Origin: Faucicola mancuniensis | GTDB taxonomy: Bacteria > Pseudomonadota > Gammaproteobacteria > Pseudomonadales > Moraxellaceae | Direction: 5' to 3' | DNA length: 64,000 bases | Assembly (NCBI RefSeq): GCF_046523945.1 | Contig: NZ_CP171363.1 | Span: 248,001 to 312,000 of the forward strand | Program-made: the position numbers and the translations under genes | In this document: piece after piece, positions 35,116 through 43,719 of the stretch | Numbering within the stretch: position 1 is the first letter of the stretch | Layout of the letters: each line of letters begins with the position of its first letter | The notes under the pieces: generated by a model | Databases searched by the model: none | The model's input: only the letters and a program-made list of their open reading frames with translations | Told to the model about the DNA's origin: nothing

Positions 35116-35387
35116 AACGGCTCTCGCTCTTGCGGTGGCGACATATCACGGTCAGCAACTGCTTCAATAAAATCATCTGGAAAAGCAGATAATACTTCTA
35201 ACAATAAATCGCCACGACTTTTTGCAATCGGCTTATCTTGTATTGGCTCAAGTAATAAGCCTTTTTCCGTTTGACTGATTTTGACTGTGTCGGTATCAAG
35301 GCGAAAACTCGCAGGAATACGCACGGCTTGACTATTACCACTTTTAAACACTTTGCTGATTTTTTGTTGGGAAGTTGCAATTTGCAT
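35112..35387 (-). CDS. vapB: Antitoxin VapB (AbrB/SpoVT-type)
   Basis: 91 residues from the ATG at 35387 (AAAGGAG upstream); the frame can be extended one codon to a TTG. The N-terminal swapped-hairpin DNA-binding domain is seen in KVFKSGNSQAVRIPASFRLD, followed by the VapB LLLEP strand. The C-terminal part (about 55-91) would wrap the toxin. It binds VapC and represses its own promoter. Confidence 0.92.
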   Translation of the reverse strand: MQIATSQQKISKVFKSGNSQAVRIPASFRLDTDTVKISQTEKGLLLEPIQDKPIAKSRGDLLLEVLSAFPDDFIEAVADRDMSPPQEREPL

Positions 35388-35403
35388 CAAACGCTCCTTT
35401 TTT

Positions 35404-35444
35404 TGTATATACTTTTATTTTAACAAATAAAAAACATATATACA
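35404..35444 (-). promoter_or_regulatory. Nested inverted repeats upstream of vapB (operator candidate)
   Basis: TGTATATA (35404-35411) and TATATACA (35437-35444) form outer arms around an inner repeat TTTTATTT-TAAC-AAATAAAA (35413-35432). The block starts 16 bases before the vapB ATG and ends one base before the argE stop. Vap antitoxins bind such palindromes for autoregulation, so this is the probable vapBC operator and promoter. Confidence 0.6.
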
Positions 35445-35445
35445 A

Positions 35446-36621
35446 TTAACTTTTAACAATATCCATCAAAAACTTCTCACATTTTTCCAACTGCTCAAGG
35501 CTCACAAATTCATTGGCTTTATGGGCTTGAGCAATATCGCCACAACCACAAATCACCGTTGGAATGCCCGCATTGGTAAACTGTCCACCTTCGGTCGCAT
35601 ACGCCACTTTATGACGCATTTTTTCATCAACCAAATTTTCAATCAACACTTGCAAGACAATGCTGTCGTCATCATTCATTGCAGGAACGTTGCAGTCTTG
35701 GTGAAGTTCGGCAAAACAAGCGTTATCAACCGCTTGCATTTTTTGGTTAAGTGATTGAATAAACTCGCGAATTGGCAAAATCACGCTCTCGGTGCAAACG
35801 TGGGGCAAGTTGCGAAAATCAAAAGTAAATTCGCACAAATTCGGCACAACATTGGTCGCCGTTCCGCCGTTAATCGTCCCCACCGACAAGGTAGAAAACG
35901 GCACATCAAACGCCAAATCTTGTTCTTCATGTTGCAGTTTTTCGGCAAGATCATCAATAAAATTGATAATTTTGCTCGCATAACTAATCGCATTCACGCC
36001 CTGCGGCGTCAAAGACGAATGGGCGGATTTGCCATGCACTCGGCAATGATAAACTTGAATACCCTTGTGAGCCGTTACCATTTTCATCATGGTCGGCTCG
36101 CCAACGATACAATAATCAGGTTTTATGCCTTGCTGTTGCAAGTCGTCAAGCAATAACGGCATACCTAAACAGCCGATTTCTTCGTCAAATGACAAGGCAA
36201 AATGAATGGGATTTGTTAAGTTATTTTCATTAGACTGTTTAACGATACTTGGCAAAATCGCAAGACAACAAGCAATAAAACCTTTCATATCGCACGCCCC
36301 ACGCCCATACAATTTGCCGTCTTTAATCGTGGCACTAAATGGGTCGCTATCCCACACTTGCCCATCAACAGGCACAACATCTGTATGTCCAGAAAAGACA
36401 AATCCGCCATTGAAAATCGCTTGTCCGCTGTTGGTTGCAGGGACGGTTACAAAAAGATTGGCTTTTGTTTGGTCGTTGTTAAAGGTTAATCGTGGGGATA
36501 GGTTGAGCGATTGGCAAAAGTTTTTGACATAGTGGATTAACTCAAGGTTTGAGTATCGGCTTGTGGTGTCAAAGCTGATGAGTTTTTTGAGCCAATCAAT
36601 TGTATTATTTGGATAGGTCAT
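35446..36621 (-). CDS. argE: Acetylornithine deacetylase (M20 family)
   Basis: 391 residues. The M20 metal sites are present: FSGHTDVVPVDG, GRGACDMKGF, the catalytic DEEIGCLG, GEPTMMKMV and the terminal HKANEFV. The dimerisation lid domain lies between about residues 180 and 295. ArgE removes the acetyl group from N-acetylornithine in arginine synthesis; DapE-like or related deacylase activity is less likely, given the IEPT-x-x-K/HKG pattern. No other arginine genes are adjacent. The ATG at 36621 follows a TGGAAAA. Confidence 0.92.
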   Translation of the reverse strand: MTYPNNTIDWLKKLISFDTTSRYSNLELIHYVKNFCQSLNLSPRLTFNNDQTKANLFVTVPATNSGQAIFNGGFVFSGHTDVVPVDGQVWDSDPFSATIKDGKLYGRGACDMKGFIACCLAILPSIVKQSNENNLTNPIHFALSFDEEIGCLGMPLLLDDLQQQGIKPDYCIVGEPTMMKMVTAHKGIQVYHCRVHGKSAHSSLTPQGVNAISYASKIINFIDDLAEKLQHEEQDLAFDVPFSTLSVGTINGGTATNVVPNLCEFTFDFRNLPHVCTESVILPIREFIQSLNQKMQAVDNACFAELHQDCNVPAMNDDDSIVLQVLIENLVDEKMRHKVAYATEGGQFTNAGIPTVICGCGDIAQAHKANEFVSLEQLEKCEKFLMDIVKS

Positions 36622-36663
36622 TTAATTTTCCATTTAATCATATTTTATGATGTATGTAGTATA

Positions 36664-36696
36664 TAGGGTGGGTTACGCTATCGCTAACCCACCCTA
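36664..36696. repeat. Palindromic TAGGGTGGGTTA ... TAACCCACCCTA repeat
   Basis: A perfect 12-bp inverted repeat with a 9-base centre (CGCTATCGC) lies between argE and ygfB. Similar GGTGGGTTA palindromes are dispersed in many bacterial genomes. It could serve as a hairpin between the two genes. Confidence 0.7.
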
Positions 36697-36717
36697 CACC
36701 ACTTTTAACATTAAAAA

Positions 36718-37464
36718 CTAAGACGGTTTTTTCCCACTCATGGCATCAATCACCATATTGGTAACAAAATCATCATTACTATCTTTCTCACTTTCCCACG
36801 CCAACTCATCATCTTGCAATTGCTCAATAAAATCCAAATGCTCTTCATCGACTTCGGTTTTACCTACAGGACGGTTCATCGCAAAACCCACTATCAAAGG
36901 CAATTTCGCAAGCGATTTACGCACACGCCCACCCGCCACACTCACAGGTATCATACGCACAAACTCCAACAGCTCCATATACTCAATTTCGCCTTCTGGA
37001 TTATTGTTGCCTTGCAAACTTTCATCAAACTCATTAATGCGTAACGCACCGATTTTTGCCAAATCGTTAAACAACACATTTTCTTCTGGTCGCAGTCCGC
37101 TATCGGTTACGCCAAAGCCTGTCAAAAAGCCATTCGCCCAATTTTTTAACGCCATTAACCGCTCGTACAAAGCGTGTTCATCATCAGGCAACAACGGCAT
37201 AAACTGATAACTGTCTTCGTCATCGGTCAAAGTCGCTACCAAATCTTCGGCTTCTTCCGCCAAAAACTCAAGCATACTTGGCTCAAATTCGGTAAAACTT
37301 AACTCGCTAAACAACGTTTGCCAAAGCTGTTGCTCGCTAGCTTTTGGGGCATCGCACACAGACAAAACGCCTGTCAAAATGCCGTGTAATTCGCTTAAAG
37401 AAATATCTTGCCAATCCGCAAAATTTTCATGCCAATCTTGCCAACCCGATAAATAATCGTCCAT
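36718..37464 (-). CDS. ygfB: YgfB/UPF0149 family protein
   Basis: 248 residues from the ATG at 37464, which has AAAGGTG 8 bases upstream; the ATG at 37485 has no such site. The family start LSELHGILTGVLSVCDAP (about 22-39 in this numbering) and the NWANGFLTGFGV and EYMELLEFVRMI segments identify UPF0149. In Pseudomonas the YgfB protein is a DNA-associated regulator; in most species the function is unknown. The protein is acidic. Its divergent arrangement with the zapA cluster is conserved in gammaproteobacteria. Confidence 0.88.
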   Translation of the reverse strand: MDDYLSGWQDWHENFADWQDISLSELHGILTGVLSVCDAPKASEQQLWQTLFSELSFTEFEPSMLEFLAEEAEDLVATLTDDEDSYQFMPLLPDDEHALYERLMALKNWANGFLTGFGVTDSGLRPEENVLFNDLAKIGALRINEFDESLQGNNNPEGEIEYMELLEFVRMIPVSVAGGRVRKSLAKLPLIVGFAMNRPVGKTEVDEEHLDFIEQLQDDELAWESEKDSNDDFVTNMVIDAMSGKKPS

Positions 37465-37657
37465 TTTTTGCACCTTTTGTCGCATTTAGTTTGTAAAAAA
37501 ATGTTAAATTTTCATAAAATAGCAGAAAATTTAACAAGAATACTAGCCTTTATAGGGGTAATTGTGGCATTATTAAAGGTTGAAAGCAATGTTCATTTTT
37601 TGCAATTTTTCACCCAATTTTAACCCCATTTTGTAAAACCAATTAGTAGACACGATT

Positions 37658-38065
37658 ATGAGCAATTTACTCTCACAACTGACACAATTGCAAACCGCAA
37701 TTGCCAAATTAACCGAAAAATGCCAATTTGTCACCAGTGAATTGGCACGTTTAAAAGCCCAACCCAGTATTAGTAACGAACAAATGTCCGAAGTTCAGTC
37801 AGAATTGGAACAAACCCAACAACGCATTGAAAACCTTGAACAACTAATTGCCGAACAAGAACAAAACCATGCTGAGCTAGAATCTCGTTATCAATCGCTC
37901 TCCGATTCGCACAGCGTTCTAGGCAATGAGTACGAACAAGCCCAAGCCAAAATTGACGAATTAAGCCTTGCCAATCAAAAATTGATTGAAAAAAACCAAG
38001 TCGCCGCCGAGCATACCAAATTGGTATTAGAGCGACTGGCTAAAATTGACAACGAAGATAATTAA
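37658..38065 (+). CDS. Coiled-coil protein upstream of zapA (ZapB-like/TIGR02449 position)
   Basis: 135 residues, almost entirely heptad-like Glu/Gln/Leu-rich helix (LTQLQTAIAKLTEKCQFVTS onward), with no signal or membrane segment. In Pseudomonas and relatives a small coiled-coil protein of the TIGR02449 group precedes zapA in the same place. The present protein is about twice as long. A role with ZapA in organising the Z-ring is a reasonable inference from context and shape. The ATG at 37658 lacks a strong ribosome-binding site. Confidence 0.75.
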   Translation: MSNLLSQLTQLQTAIAKLTEKCQFVTSELARLKAQPSISNEQMSEVQSELEQTQQRIENLEQLIAEQEQNHAELESRYQSLSDSHSVLGNEYEQAQAKIDELSLANQKLIEKNQVAAEHTKLVLERLAKIDNEDN

Positions 38066-38119
38066 CCGAATATAACCAACACATCATTCACAAATAATTC
38101 ACAAATTTTAGGAAAAAAT

Positions 38120-38398
38120 ATGTCAAATAAAGTAGATATTTTAATCAATGGGCGTAATTATGCGATTAACTGCCCAGACGGTGAAGAGCCTGCCTTAGAG
38201 CGTGCATCTAACTACATTAATCATTTTATCCAAGAAGTTCGCCGTTATAGTCCGCAACTGCCCCACGAAGAGTTGTTGGTGCTGTGTGCTTTGACTTTGT
38301 TTGAACAGACTGAAAGCTTAAAAAACCACCAAGAAACCGAAAACCAAGCCAACGAAATGATTGAAAAAATGGTACAAGATATCAAAAATTTGGTGTAA
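38120..38398 (+). CDS. zapA: Cell division protein ZapA
   Basis: 92 residues. The ZapA N-terminal globular domain is plain (VDILINGRNYAINCPDGEEPALERASNYI), followed by the coiled-coil tail ending KMVQDIKNLV. ZapA crosslinks FtsZ protofilaments at midcell. AGGA precedes the ATG. The coiled-coil gene is 54 bases upstream, so they are likely one operon. A strong hairpin follows, and no 6S RNA-like sequence fits in the short gap after it. Confidence 0.93.
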   Translation: MSNKVDILINGRNYAINCPDGEEPALERASNYINHFIQEVRRYSPQLPHEELLVLCALTLFEQTESLKNHQETENQANEMIEKMVQDIKNLV

Positions 38399-38417
38399 TC
38401 CTTTGGCTATTTTTAGC

Positions 38418-38448
38418 AAAAAAAGCCTTATACAACAAGGCTTTTTTT
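38418..38448 (+). terminator. Bidirectional terminator after zapA
   Basis: AAAAAAAGCCTT pairs with AAGGCTTTTTTT (12 bp) around a 7-base loop. It lies between zapA and the convergent anti-sigma gene and can serve both. Confidence 0.9.
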
Positions 38449-38686
38449 ATGGGCGTTTGTGAATGTTGGTTATGTTTTGATATTTGTGTTTGGCAATCAT
38501 ACGGCTTAACTTTTTGTCATTTTGATAAAACTGCTCACATTCTTTGCACATTTTCCGATGGGCGTATAATTGCAAGCGTTCGGCTTTGTTTAAAGGCTGT
38601 TCGTGCGACAGGCTGATTTTGGCAGTCGCTTGTTCACAGTCATAGGTCAGTTTTTGGATAATGGCGGTATTAATTTTTTTTAACAT
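38447..38686 (-). CDS. Zinc-finger anti-sigma factor-like protein
   Basis: 79 residues. His43-x3-Cys47-x2-Cys50 with an upstream Cys17 is the zinc-binding pattern of small ZAS-type anti-sigma factors (YAHRKMCKECEQF). It has no membrane segment. It follows the sigma factor gene by 36 bases on the same strand. In the family the protein binds and inhibits the cognate ECF sigma factor and often responds to redox change through the zinc site. The stop lies within the shared terminator. Confidence 0.78.
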   Translation of the reverse strand: MLKKINTAIIQKLTYDCEQATAKISLSHEQPLNKAERLQLYAHRKMCKECEQFYQNDKKLSRMIAKHKYQNITNIHKRP

Positions 38687-38722
38687 TTTTTATCAGTTAT
38701 TTTTAATGATTTTTTTCAGTGA

Positions 38723-39340
38723 TTAGTTTTCTGAAAACCAATGAATTGATAAACATTTTTGCAGTCTTAGTCTAGCTCGGTGCATTAATACATAAAAATT
38801 TTGGCTAGAAATCGCCATTTCTTGACAAATTTCTTCGGTACTTAGTTCAATATATTCTCGCATCAAAAACGCCCTTGCCTGCTCGCTTGGCAAATTTTGC
38901 AAACACGCTTCCATCACTTGCCAAAAGTCATCTTGATAGGCGTGATTTTCTGGATTTTCCCAACTATTATCAAAGCTGATAATCGGCGAATCCACTTGCC
39001 AATGTCCAATTTCATCAAATAATGTTTGTAAAATTTCATCATGGCTTTGTTCATCATTGCCAAAGTCCGATAACTTGACATATTTTTGGTTTTGGCGAAT
39101 GTGGTCGGCGATTTTATTTTTTAAAATGGCAAAAACCCATGTTTTAAATGCCGAATTGCCTTTAAAATTGTCAATATATTTAAACGCATTAACAAAAGTT
39201 TCTTGTACCACGTCTTCGGCAGACGTGTCATCACGCAACTGATTTTTGGCAAAATTCAACATCTGTCCATAAACCGATTGAATAAATTCATCGGTCAAAT
39301 GTGGGTTTTGAGACTGAACGTTGGAAAAATTTGTCATCAT
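38723..39340 (-). CDS. ECF-type RNA polymerase sigma factor
   Basis: About 205 residues from the ATG at 39340 (GGTGG upstream; a GTG at 39346 is possible). Region 2 is EDVVQETFVNAFKYIDNFKG with the core-binding and -10 helices (FKTWVFAILKNKIADHIRQ). Region 4 is LPSEQARAFLMREYIELS, with a helix-turn-helix containing EEICQEMAISSQNFYVLMHRA. The long acidic linker between them is normal for this subgroup. With the zinc anti-sigma downstream it forms an autoregulated stress module. It begins 9 bases after the AI-2E family gene, so the three may share a transcript. Confidence 0.9.
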   Translation of the reverse strand: MMTNFSNVQSQNPHLTDEFIQSVYGQMLNFAKNQLRDDTSAEDVVQETFVNAFKYIDNFKGNSAFKTWVFAILKNKIADHIRQNQKYVKLSDFGNDEQSHDEILQTLFDEIGHWQVDSPIISFDNSWENPENHAYQDDFWQVMEACLQNLPSEQARAFLMREYIELSTEEICQEMAISSQNFYVLMHRARLRLQKCLSIHWFSEN

Positions 39341-39349
39341 TACCACCAG

Positions 39350-40414
39350 TTATACCCAACCACGATTGTGCAAAATGCGTTTGATTTGGGCGTAAATCAC
39401 AGGGGCGGATACCAAGCCTGCCAAGCCAAACGTGGATTCTAGTACGAGCATAAACAGCAACAATTCCCATGCCGTTGCACGGATTTTTGTACCGATGATT
39501 TGGGCGTTCAAAAAATATTCTAATTTGTGAATACCGACCAACCAAGTCAGCGACAAAAGGCTCACCATCAAGCCATGCGTCAAACTCAAGGTTACAATCA
39601 TCACATTAGAAAATAGATTGCCGACCACAGGCACAAGCCCCGCAAAAAATGTAATCAGCACGACCGTCCAGGGCATTGGCAATGGGTGTCCAATCATCGG
39701 CAAAATACCAAGCAAATAAACGGACGTTAAAACCGTGTTAATCGCAGAAATTTTGACTTGAGCAAAAAACACATCACTAAAACCTGTAATCAACTCATCA
39801 AACCGCATACGCATATGACGGATAAAGGGTTTTTCAGTGGGGGCAATCGCTGGCGGAATTTGTAATGCCATAATCGCCCCAATCGCAATCCCTACCACCA
39901 CATAGCCCAAGCCACGCAAGGTATGCACGCCCAACGTTTGTAACTGTGTCGCATGCTCTTTGGCAGTGTCAAAAATAAAGTCTTTAAAATCATTGACCGA
40001 AATCGGCAGATACTGCGAAATAGACCACGGCAACAAGGTGTGCAACTGCTCCACCACACCCATCAGTTGTTCAAGCAGTTTATTTAACACACCGATATTG
40101 GCTTTTGATACAACCCAATCGCCAAACAGATAAATCAATAAGCTGATAATCGCCACGATAATAACGATGGCTAACAATTCGGCTCGGTTTTTGTGGTGAA
40201 AAATGCCAAAAAAAGTCGGCATTTGCTTGCTTGTGCGGATACTGTGGGCAATCGCTCGGGTAAACGCATAAGTAATCAATCCTGAAAACAGTACCAAAGT
40301 CAAATGTAACCATAACACAGGCAACCAGACCAAAAAAACAGGGCTGATGGCTAATAAAAAAGTTTTTAGACTGGGTAAAATATCGTGATTGGGCGGTGGT
40401 AATGCGTTGGTCAT
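39350..40414 (-). CDS. AI-2E family transporter (PerM/TqsA-like)
   Basis: 354 residues with about eight hydrophobic segments: a pair near the N-terminus (LLAISPVFLVWLPVLWLHLT), a central amphipathic extracytoplasmic region, and a C-terminal group with VVLITFFAGLVPVVGNLFSN, the most conserved segment of the family. Members are inner-membrane exporters or antiporters; only TqsA is linked to autoinducer-2, and others move cations. The substrate is unknown. It appears complete. Confidence 0.85.
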   Translation of the reverse strand: MTNALPPPNHDILPSLKTFLLAISPVFLVWLPVLWLHLTLVLFSGLITYAFTRAIAHSIRTSKQMPTFFGIFHHKNRAELLAIVIIVAIISLLIYLFGDWVVSKANIGVLNKLLEQLMGVVEQLHTLLPWSISQYLPISVNDFKDFIFDTAKEHATQLQTLGVHTLRGLGYVVVGIAIGAIMALQIPPAIAPTEKPFIRHMRMRFDELITGFSDVFFAQVKISAINTVLTSVYLLGILPMIGHPLPMPWTVVLITFFAGLVPVVGNLFSNVMIVTLSLTHGLMVSLLSLTWLVGIHKLEYFLNAQIIGTKIRATAWELLLFMLVLESTFGLAGLVSAPVIYAQIKRILHNRGWV

Positions 40415-40586
40415 TTTGTCAGTTTATTCGGTTTATTTGGTTGTCAATTTTGGGTATTTTTTATTTTTTGGTGCGGTTTTTGCTTGGCAATTTTAACATA
40501 CAAATGCTACTATCGCATGACAATTTTTTGTGCTTTTTGCAAAAAATTTTGCTTAAAAATATCGCCAAAAATTTATCAGCAAACAT

Positions 40587-40620
40587 AAAAAACCCAACTC
40601 ACATAAGAATTGGGTTTTTT
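40587..40620 (-). terminator. Terminator of the OmpA-type lipoprotein gene
   Basis: AAAAAACCCAA pairs with TTGGGTTTTTT (11 bp) around a 12-base loop, 38 bases after the stop. A and T runs make it bidirectional. Confidence 0.88.
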
Positions 40621-40657
40621 ATTATTTTGTCTGTAATTTTAAATGATGAATTTAAAA

Positions 40658-41302
40658 TTAGTTCATGCTTTGTGGTGCTAAAATTGTCATTTCTACACGG
40701 CGGTTAGCTTCGTATGAAGAACCAAATTGTGATGTTGCACCACGACCGTACGCACTGATACGCATTGGCGATACACCACGTTGTGCTAAGTAGCTCGCAA
40801 CGGCTTGTGCACGATTTTCTGACAAAGTTTGGTTAAATGCTGGGTTGCCTTCAACTGACGCATAACCATTTACCACAACGTTTGATTGGTTGTATTGGCT
40901 GATGGTGCTTGCCATTTGGTTTAATGTGTTATAAAAAGCAGGTTTGATAGTTGCTTGTGCTACATCAAAAGTAATCGCTTCTGGAATAGCTAGGTTGATG
41001 TTGTTAGTAACTGGGTCTCTAGTTACTTCAATACCTGTGCCAGCAGTTTGTTGTCTTAGTTTGGCTTCTTGTTGTTGCATATAGTAGCCAACGCCAGCAC
41101 CCAATGCCGCACCAATCGCTGCATCACGACCTGTTTTTTCGCCACCAGTAGCCTTAGAAATAGCCGCACCGCCCAATGCACCGCCCAATGCACCCAATAC
41201 CGCTTTGTTGTTTGCAACTGTACCCATTGTGCCGTTTGTGCTTGCACAACCTGTTAAGATAACACCTGATGCCAATGCAACTGATAATAATTTGGTACGC
41301 AT
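40658..41302 (-). CDS. OmpA-family lipoprotein with glycine zipper (YiaD-like)
   Basis: 214 residues. The signal peptide ends in an LTGC lipobox (Cys19). A Gly/Ala-rich zipper (ALGGALGGAAISKATGG, then AAIGAALGAGVGYYM, about 37-81) is followed by the OmpA C-terminal peptidoglycan-binding domain (ITFDVAQATIKPAFY, NGYASVEGNPAFNQTLSENR, YGRGATSQFG, NRRVEMTI). It should sit in the outer membrane and hold peptidoglycan. The well-known E. coli relative is YiaD. The 256-base upstream gap holds its promoter. Confidence 0.93.
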   Translation of the reverse strand: MRTKLLSVALASGVILTGCASTNGTMGTVANNKAVLGALGGALGGAAISKATGGEKTGRDAAIGAALGAGVGYYMQQQEAKLRQQTAGTGIEVTRDPVTNNINLAIPEAITFDVAQATIKPAFYNTLNQMASTISQYNQSNVVVNGYASVEGNPAFNQTLSENRAQAVASYLAQRGVSPMRISAYGRGATSQFGSSYEANRRVEMTILAPQSMN

Positions 41303-41558
41303 GATAAATTCCTCATAAAAGTGAATGATAAATATAAAATCAATGCTCTTTTATTTATAAATGTTAAAAATTGACTTTATATCTGTTGCGATTATTATGC
41401 ACCAATTTTGGCAAAATTGTGTAATAAATTGTCAATAGTTATGTAATATTTGGTTAAATTGTTACAAAATATTTTTAACATTGCCTATTTTTTTGTAACA
41501 AAATATTGGTTAAACTATGGTTTTATTTTTTAAATTTTAACAAATCATTGAGTTTTTT

Positions 41559-42587
41559 ATGCCAAACGACCAAAGCCTACAACAAATCGTCCGTTCTCGC
41601 CCAAAAATGCTATACGATTTTTTTATGATTGCATTTATCAGTTTGGACTTGTTAATTTTGACCATTGACAGTCTGTTGATGAGTAATTTTATGGCATATG
41701 TTGGCAATTGGGCAGGTTTTGGTGGTTGGCTGTTGCATTATCAAAGTAATATTCACCCACAATTAAAATTTGTCGGTGGCTTGTTTACCATGTTTTTGGT
41801 GGCAGAATTGATAGTGCGTTGGGGCATTGCCATTGTCAACAAAAGCCATTATCGTTGGTTCTTTTTTCCCTTTGTGCATTGGTATGAAGTGCTGGGCTGT
41901 TTTCCGCAGTTGCGTGCGTTACGCTTGCTTCGTGTGGTGGTGATTGGTTATCGTTTGCACAAAATTGGCAAACAAGTGTTGCCAAAAAGTTGGTTAAAAA
42001 CCTTAAAATTTTATTATCATGTGGTGTTAGAAGAGATTTCTGACCGTGTGATTATCATGGCGATTGACAATATTCGTGCCGAGCTTGCCAATACGGACGG
42101 GCATTTGGTACAAAATATCATTGACCGCCACCGAGATGAGATTGAAACGGTGATTATAGAGTTGTTGCAACAAGAAGTACCCCCCCTACTCCAAGCCACG
42201 CCAAACGCACCGCCTGCTTTTATCGTGCCGATTGCCGAACAAGTCAGCGTTGCGGTTGAACAAGCCATCACCCAAACGCCAGAATTGCACCGATTACTGC
42301 GGTTGATACCGATTGCAGGCGGTATGATTGAAGACCAAATCGTCAATATTAGCCAAAAAATTGGCAAAAATATCACGCTTAACACCGCTCAACATCTGAC
42401 CCAAACTGATAATTTAAACCAAATTTATCACGAAATTGCCAAAGGCGTGTCGCAAGTAGATACTACAAGCGAAACCTTAGAAAAACTGGTAAGCTCCATC
42501 ATTCACGAAAGCCTTACCGCCATTGCCGAACAAGTCAAAATCCAGCAGTGGAAAGCCCACGCCAATTCGCCAGATTTGGTGCATTGA
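41559..42587 (+). CDS. Membrane protein of unknown function with an S4-like helix
   Basis: 342 residues. Three hydrophobic stretches lie in the first half (about 19-45, 68-95, 103-125), followed by an arginine-rich helix LRALRLLRVVVIGYRLHKIG (about 118-138) in which Arg recurs every third residue, like the S4 segment of voltage-sensor domains. The second half is soluble and helical, with no domain I recognise. There is no pore signature. It is 97 bases upstream of minC in the same direction, but the minC promoter likely lies between. Homologues are likely annotated as hypothetical proteins; no function is assigned. Confidence 0.7.
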   Translation: MPNDQSLQQIVRSRPKMLYDFFMIAFISLDLLILTIDSLLMSNFMAYVGNWAGFGGWLLHYQSNIHPQLKFVGGLFTMFLVAELIVRWGIAIVNKSHYRWFFFPFVHWYEVLGCFPQLRALRLLRVVVIGYRLHKIGKQVLPKSWLKTLKFYYHVVLEEISDRVIIMAIDNIRAELANTDGHLVQNIIDRHRDEIETVIIELLQQEVPPLLQATPNAPPAFIVPIAEQVSVAVEQAITQTPELHRLLRLIPIAGGMIEDQIVNISQKIGKNITLNTAQHLTQTDNLNQIYHEIAKGVSQVDTTSETLEKLVSSIIHESLTAIAEQVKIQQWKAHANSPDLVH

Positions 42588-42683
42588 TATTACATGAATG
42601 TTGCATGAATTTTGATAAGATTTTTTGGCAAAATTTTGTTAAAATTGAGCGTATTTTTTATTTTATAAACAACAAGGCAAATT

Positions 42684-43655
42684 ATGACCGATACCGACAA
42701 AGAAAACCAAAACAAAGAAAGCCAAGAAAATCAACAAGATAACGAAAAACCAACTATCCCAACAACTGTCAAACTGACAGGGCGTATGCTTAATTTTACC
42801 CGTTTACAATTGCAAGGCGATGAGATTGACAGTGTTTTAAACAAAGTTTCTGAAAAATTGGGTAAAAAATTAGACAGCAAATTGCTTGTGGTGGTGAGTT
42901 TTGACAGTGATATTAAATTGACAAAACTTTGGCAAGGCTTGTGGGACTTAGGATTACAACCGATTGGCATTATTCCAAAAAATGACGAGCAACAACAACA
43001 AGCTGTTGATAACAATATCGCTATTTTTCCTGCCGATGGACAACGCATTGATGGTAAAAGCAAAGATGGCAAAAGCAAAAACGTGGTTGTCCAAAAATCA
43101 TCTGACGAACCCCAAAAATCAGACGACAAGCCCAATGACAACACCGACAACAAACCTAATGAACAATCGGCTGAGGTCAATACCGAAACATCAGATAATC
43201 AAGAAAAACAAAGCGATTTAACAGCACAAACAACCGATATTTTGACAAATGAAAATCAAAATAACGATGAACCATCAAACAAACTGAATATCTCGCCAGA
43301 TACCGATTACACCCAAAATGTGGAGGGCGACTTGGTTTATCATCAAATCGTCCGCTCTGGACAAAGCATTAACCATGTCGGTGGCGATGTGATTTTAACA
43401 AAAGGCATCAACGCAGGGGCGGAAGCCATCACCGACTACAGCCTACACATCTATGGCAAAGCCGAAGGGCGACTGGTCGCAGGGGCAACGGGCGACAAAA
43501 ATGCACGAATTTTTTGTTTAAAATTTAATCCATCTTTGGTATCGGTCGCGGGGACGTATTGTTTGAAAGAAAACATTCCCACAGAGCTGTTGAACAAAGC
43601 GGTTGAAGTCAGTTTTGCTGATGAACAAGGCTTGGTATTTAGTTTGATGGAATAA
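42684..43655 (+). CDS. minC: Septum site-determining protein MinC
   Basis: 323 residues, longer than the usual ~230. The N-terminal FtsZ-inhibiting domain (about 25-140) is followed by a long linker (about 140-225) made almost only of Asp, Asn, Glu, Lys, Ser and Thr. The C-terminal beta-helix domain (GDLVYHQIVRSGQSINHVGG, NAGAEAITDYSLHIYGKAEG, RLVAGATGD) is typical. MinC with MinD blocks FtsZ assembly near the poles. The linker accounts for the extra length and is probably disordered. First gene of minCDE; AAGG before the ATG. Confidence 0.94.
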   Translation: MTDTDKENQNKESQENQQDNEKPTIPTTVKLTGRMLNFTRLQLQGDEIDSVLNKVSEKLGKKLDSKLLVVVSFDSDIKLTKLWQGLWDLGLQPIGIIPKNDEQQQQAVDNNIAIFPADGQRIDGKSKDGKSKNVVVQKSSDEPQKSDDKPNDNTDNKPNEQSAEVNTETSDNQEKQSDLTAQTTDILTNENQNNDEPSNKLNISPDTDYTQNVEGDLVYHQIVRSGQSINHVGGDVILTKGINAGAEAITDYSLHIYGKAEGRLVAGATGDKNARIFCLKFNPSLVSVAGTYCLKENIPTELLNKAVEVSFADEQGLVFSLME

Positions 43656-43719
43656 ATCAAAATGTTGTGTTAAAATAGTAAAATTTTATTAAGATTTATT
43701 TAAAATGGAGTAAATAGCA

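Noticed and set aside
38399..38446. 6S RNA (ssrS) expected next to zapA
   Set aside because: The gap is under 50 bases and contains only a terminator.
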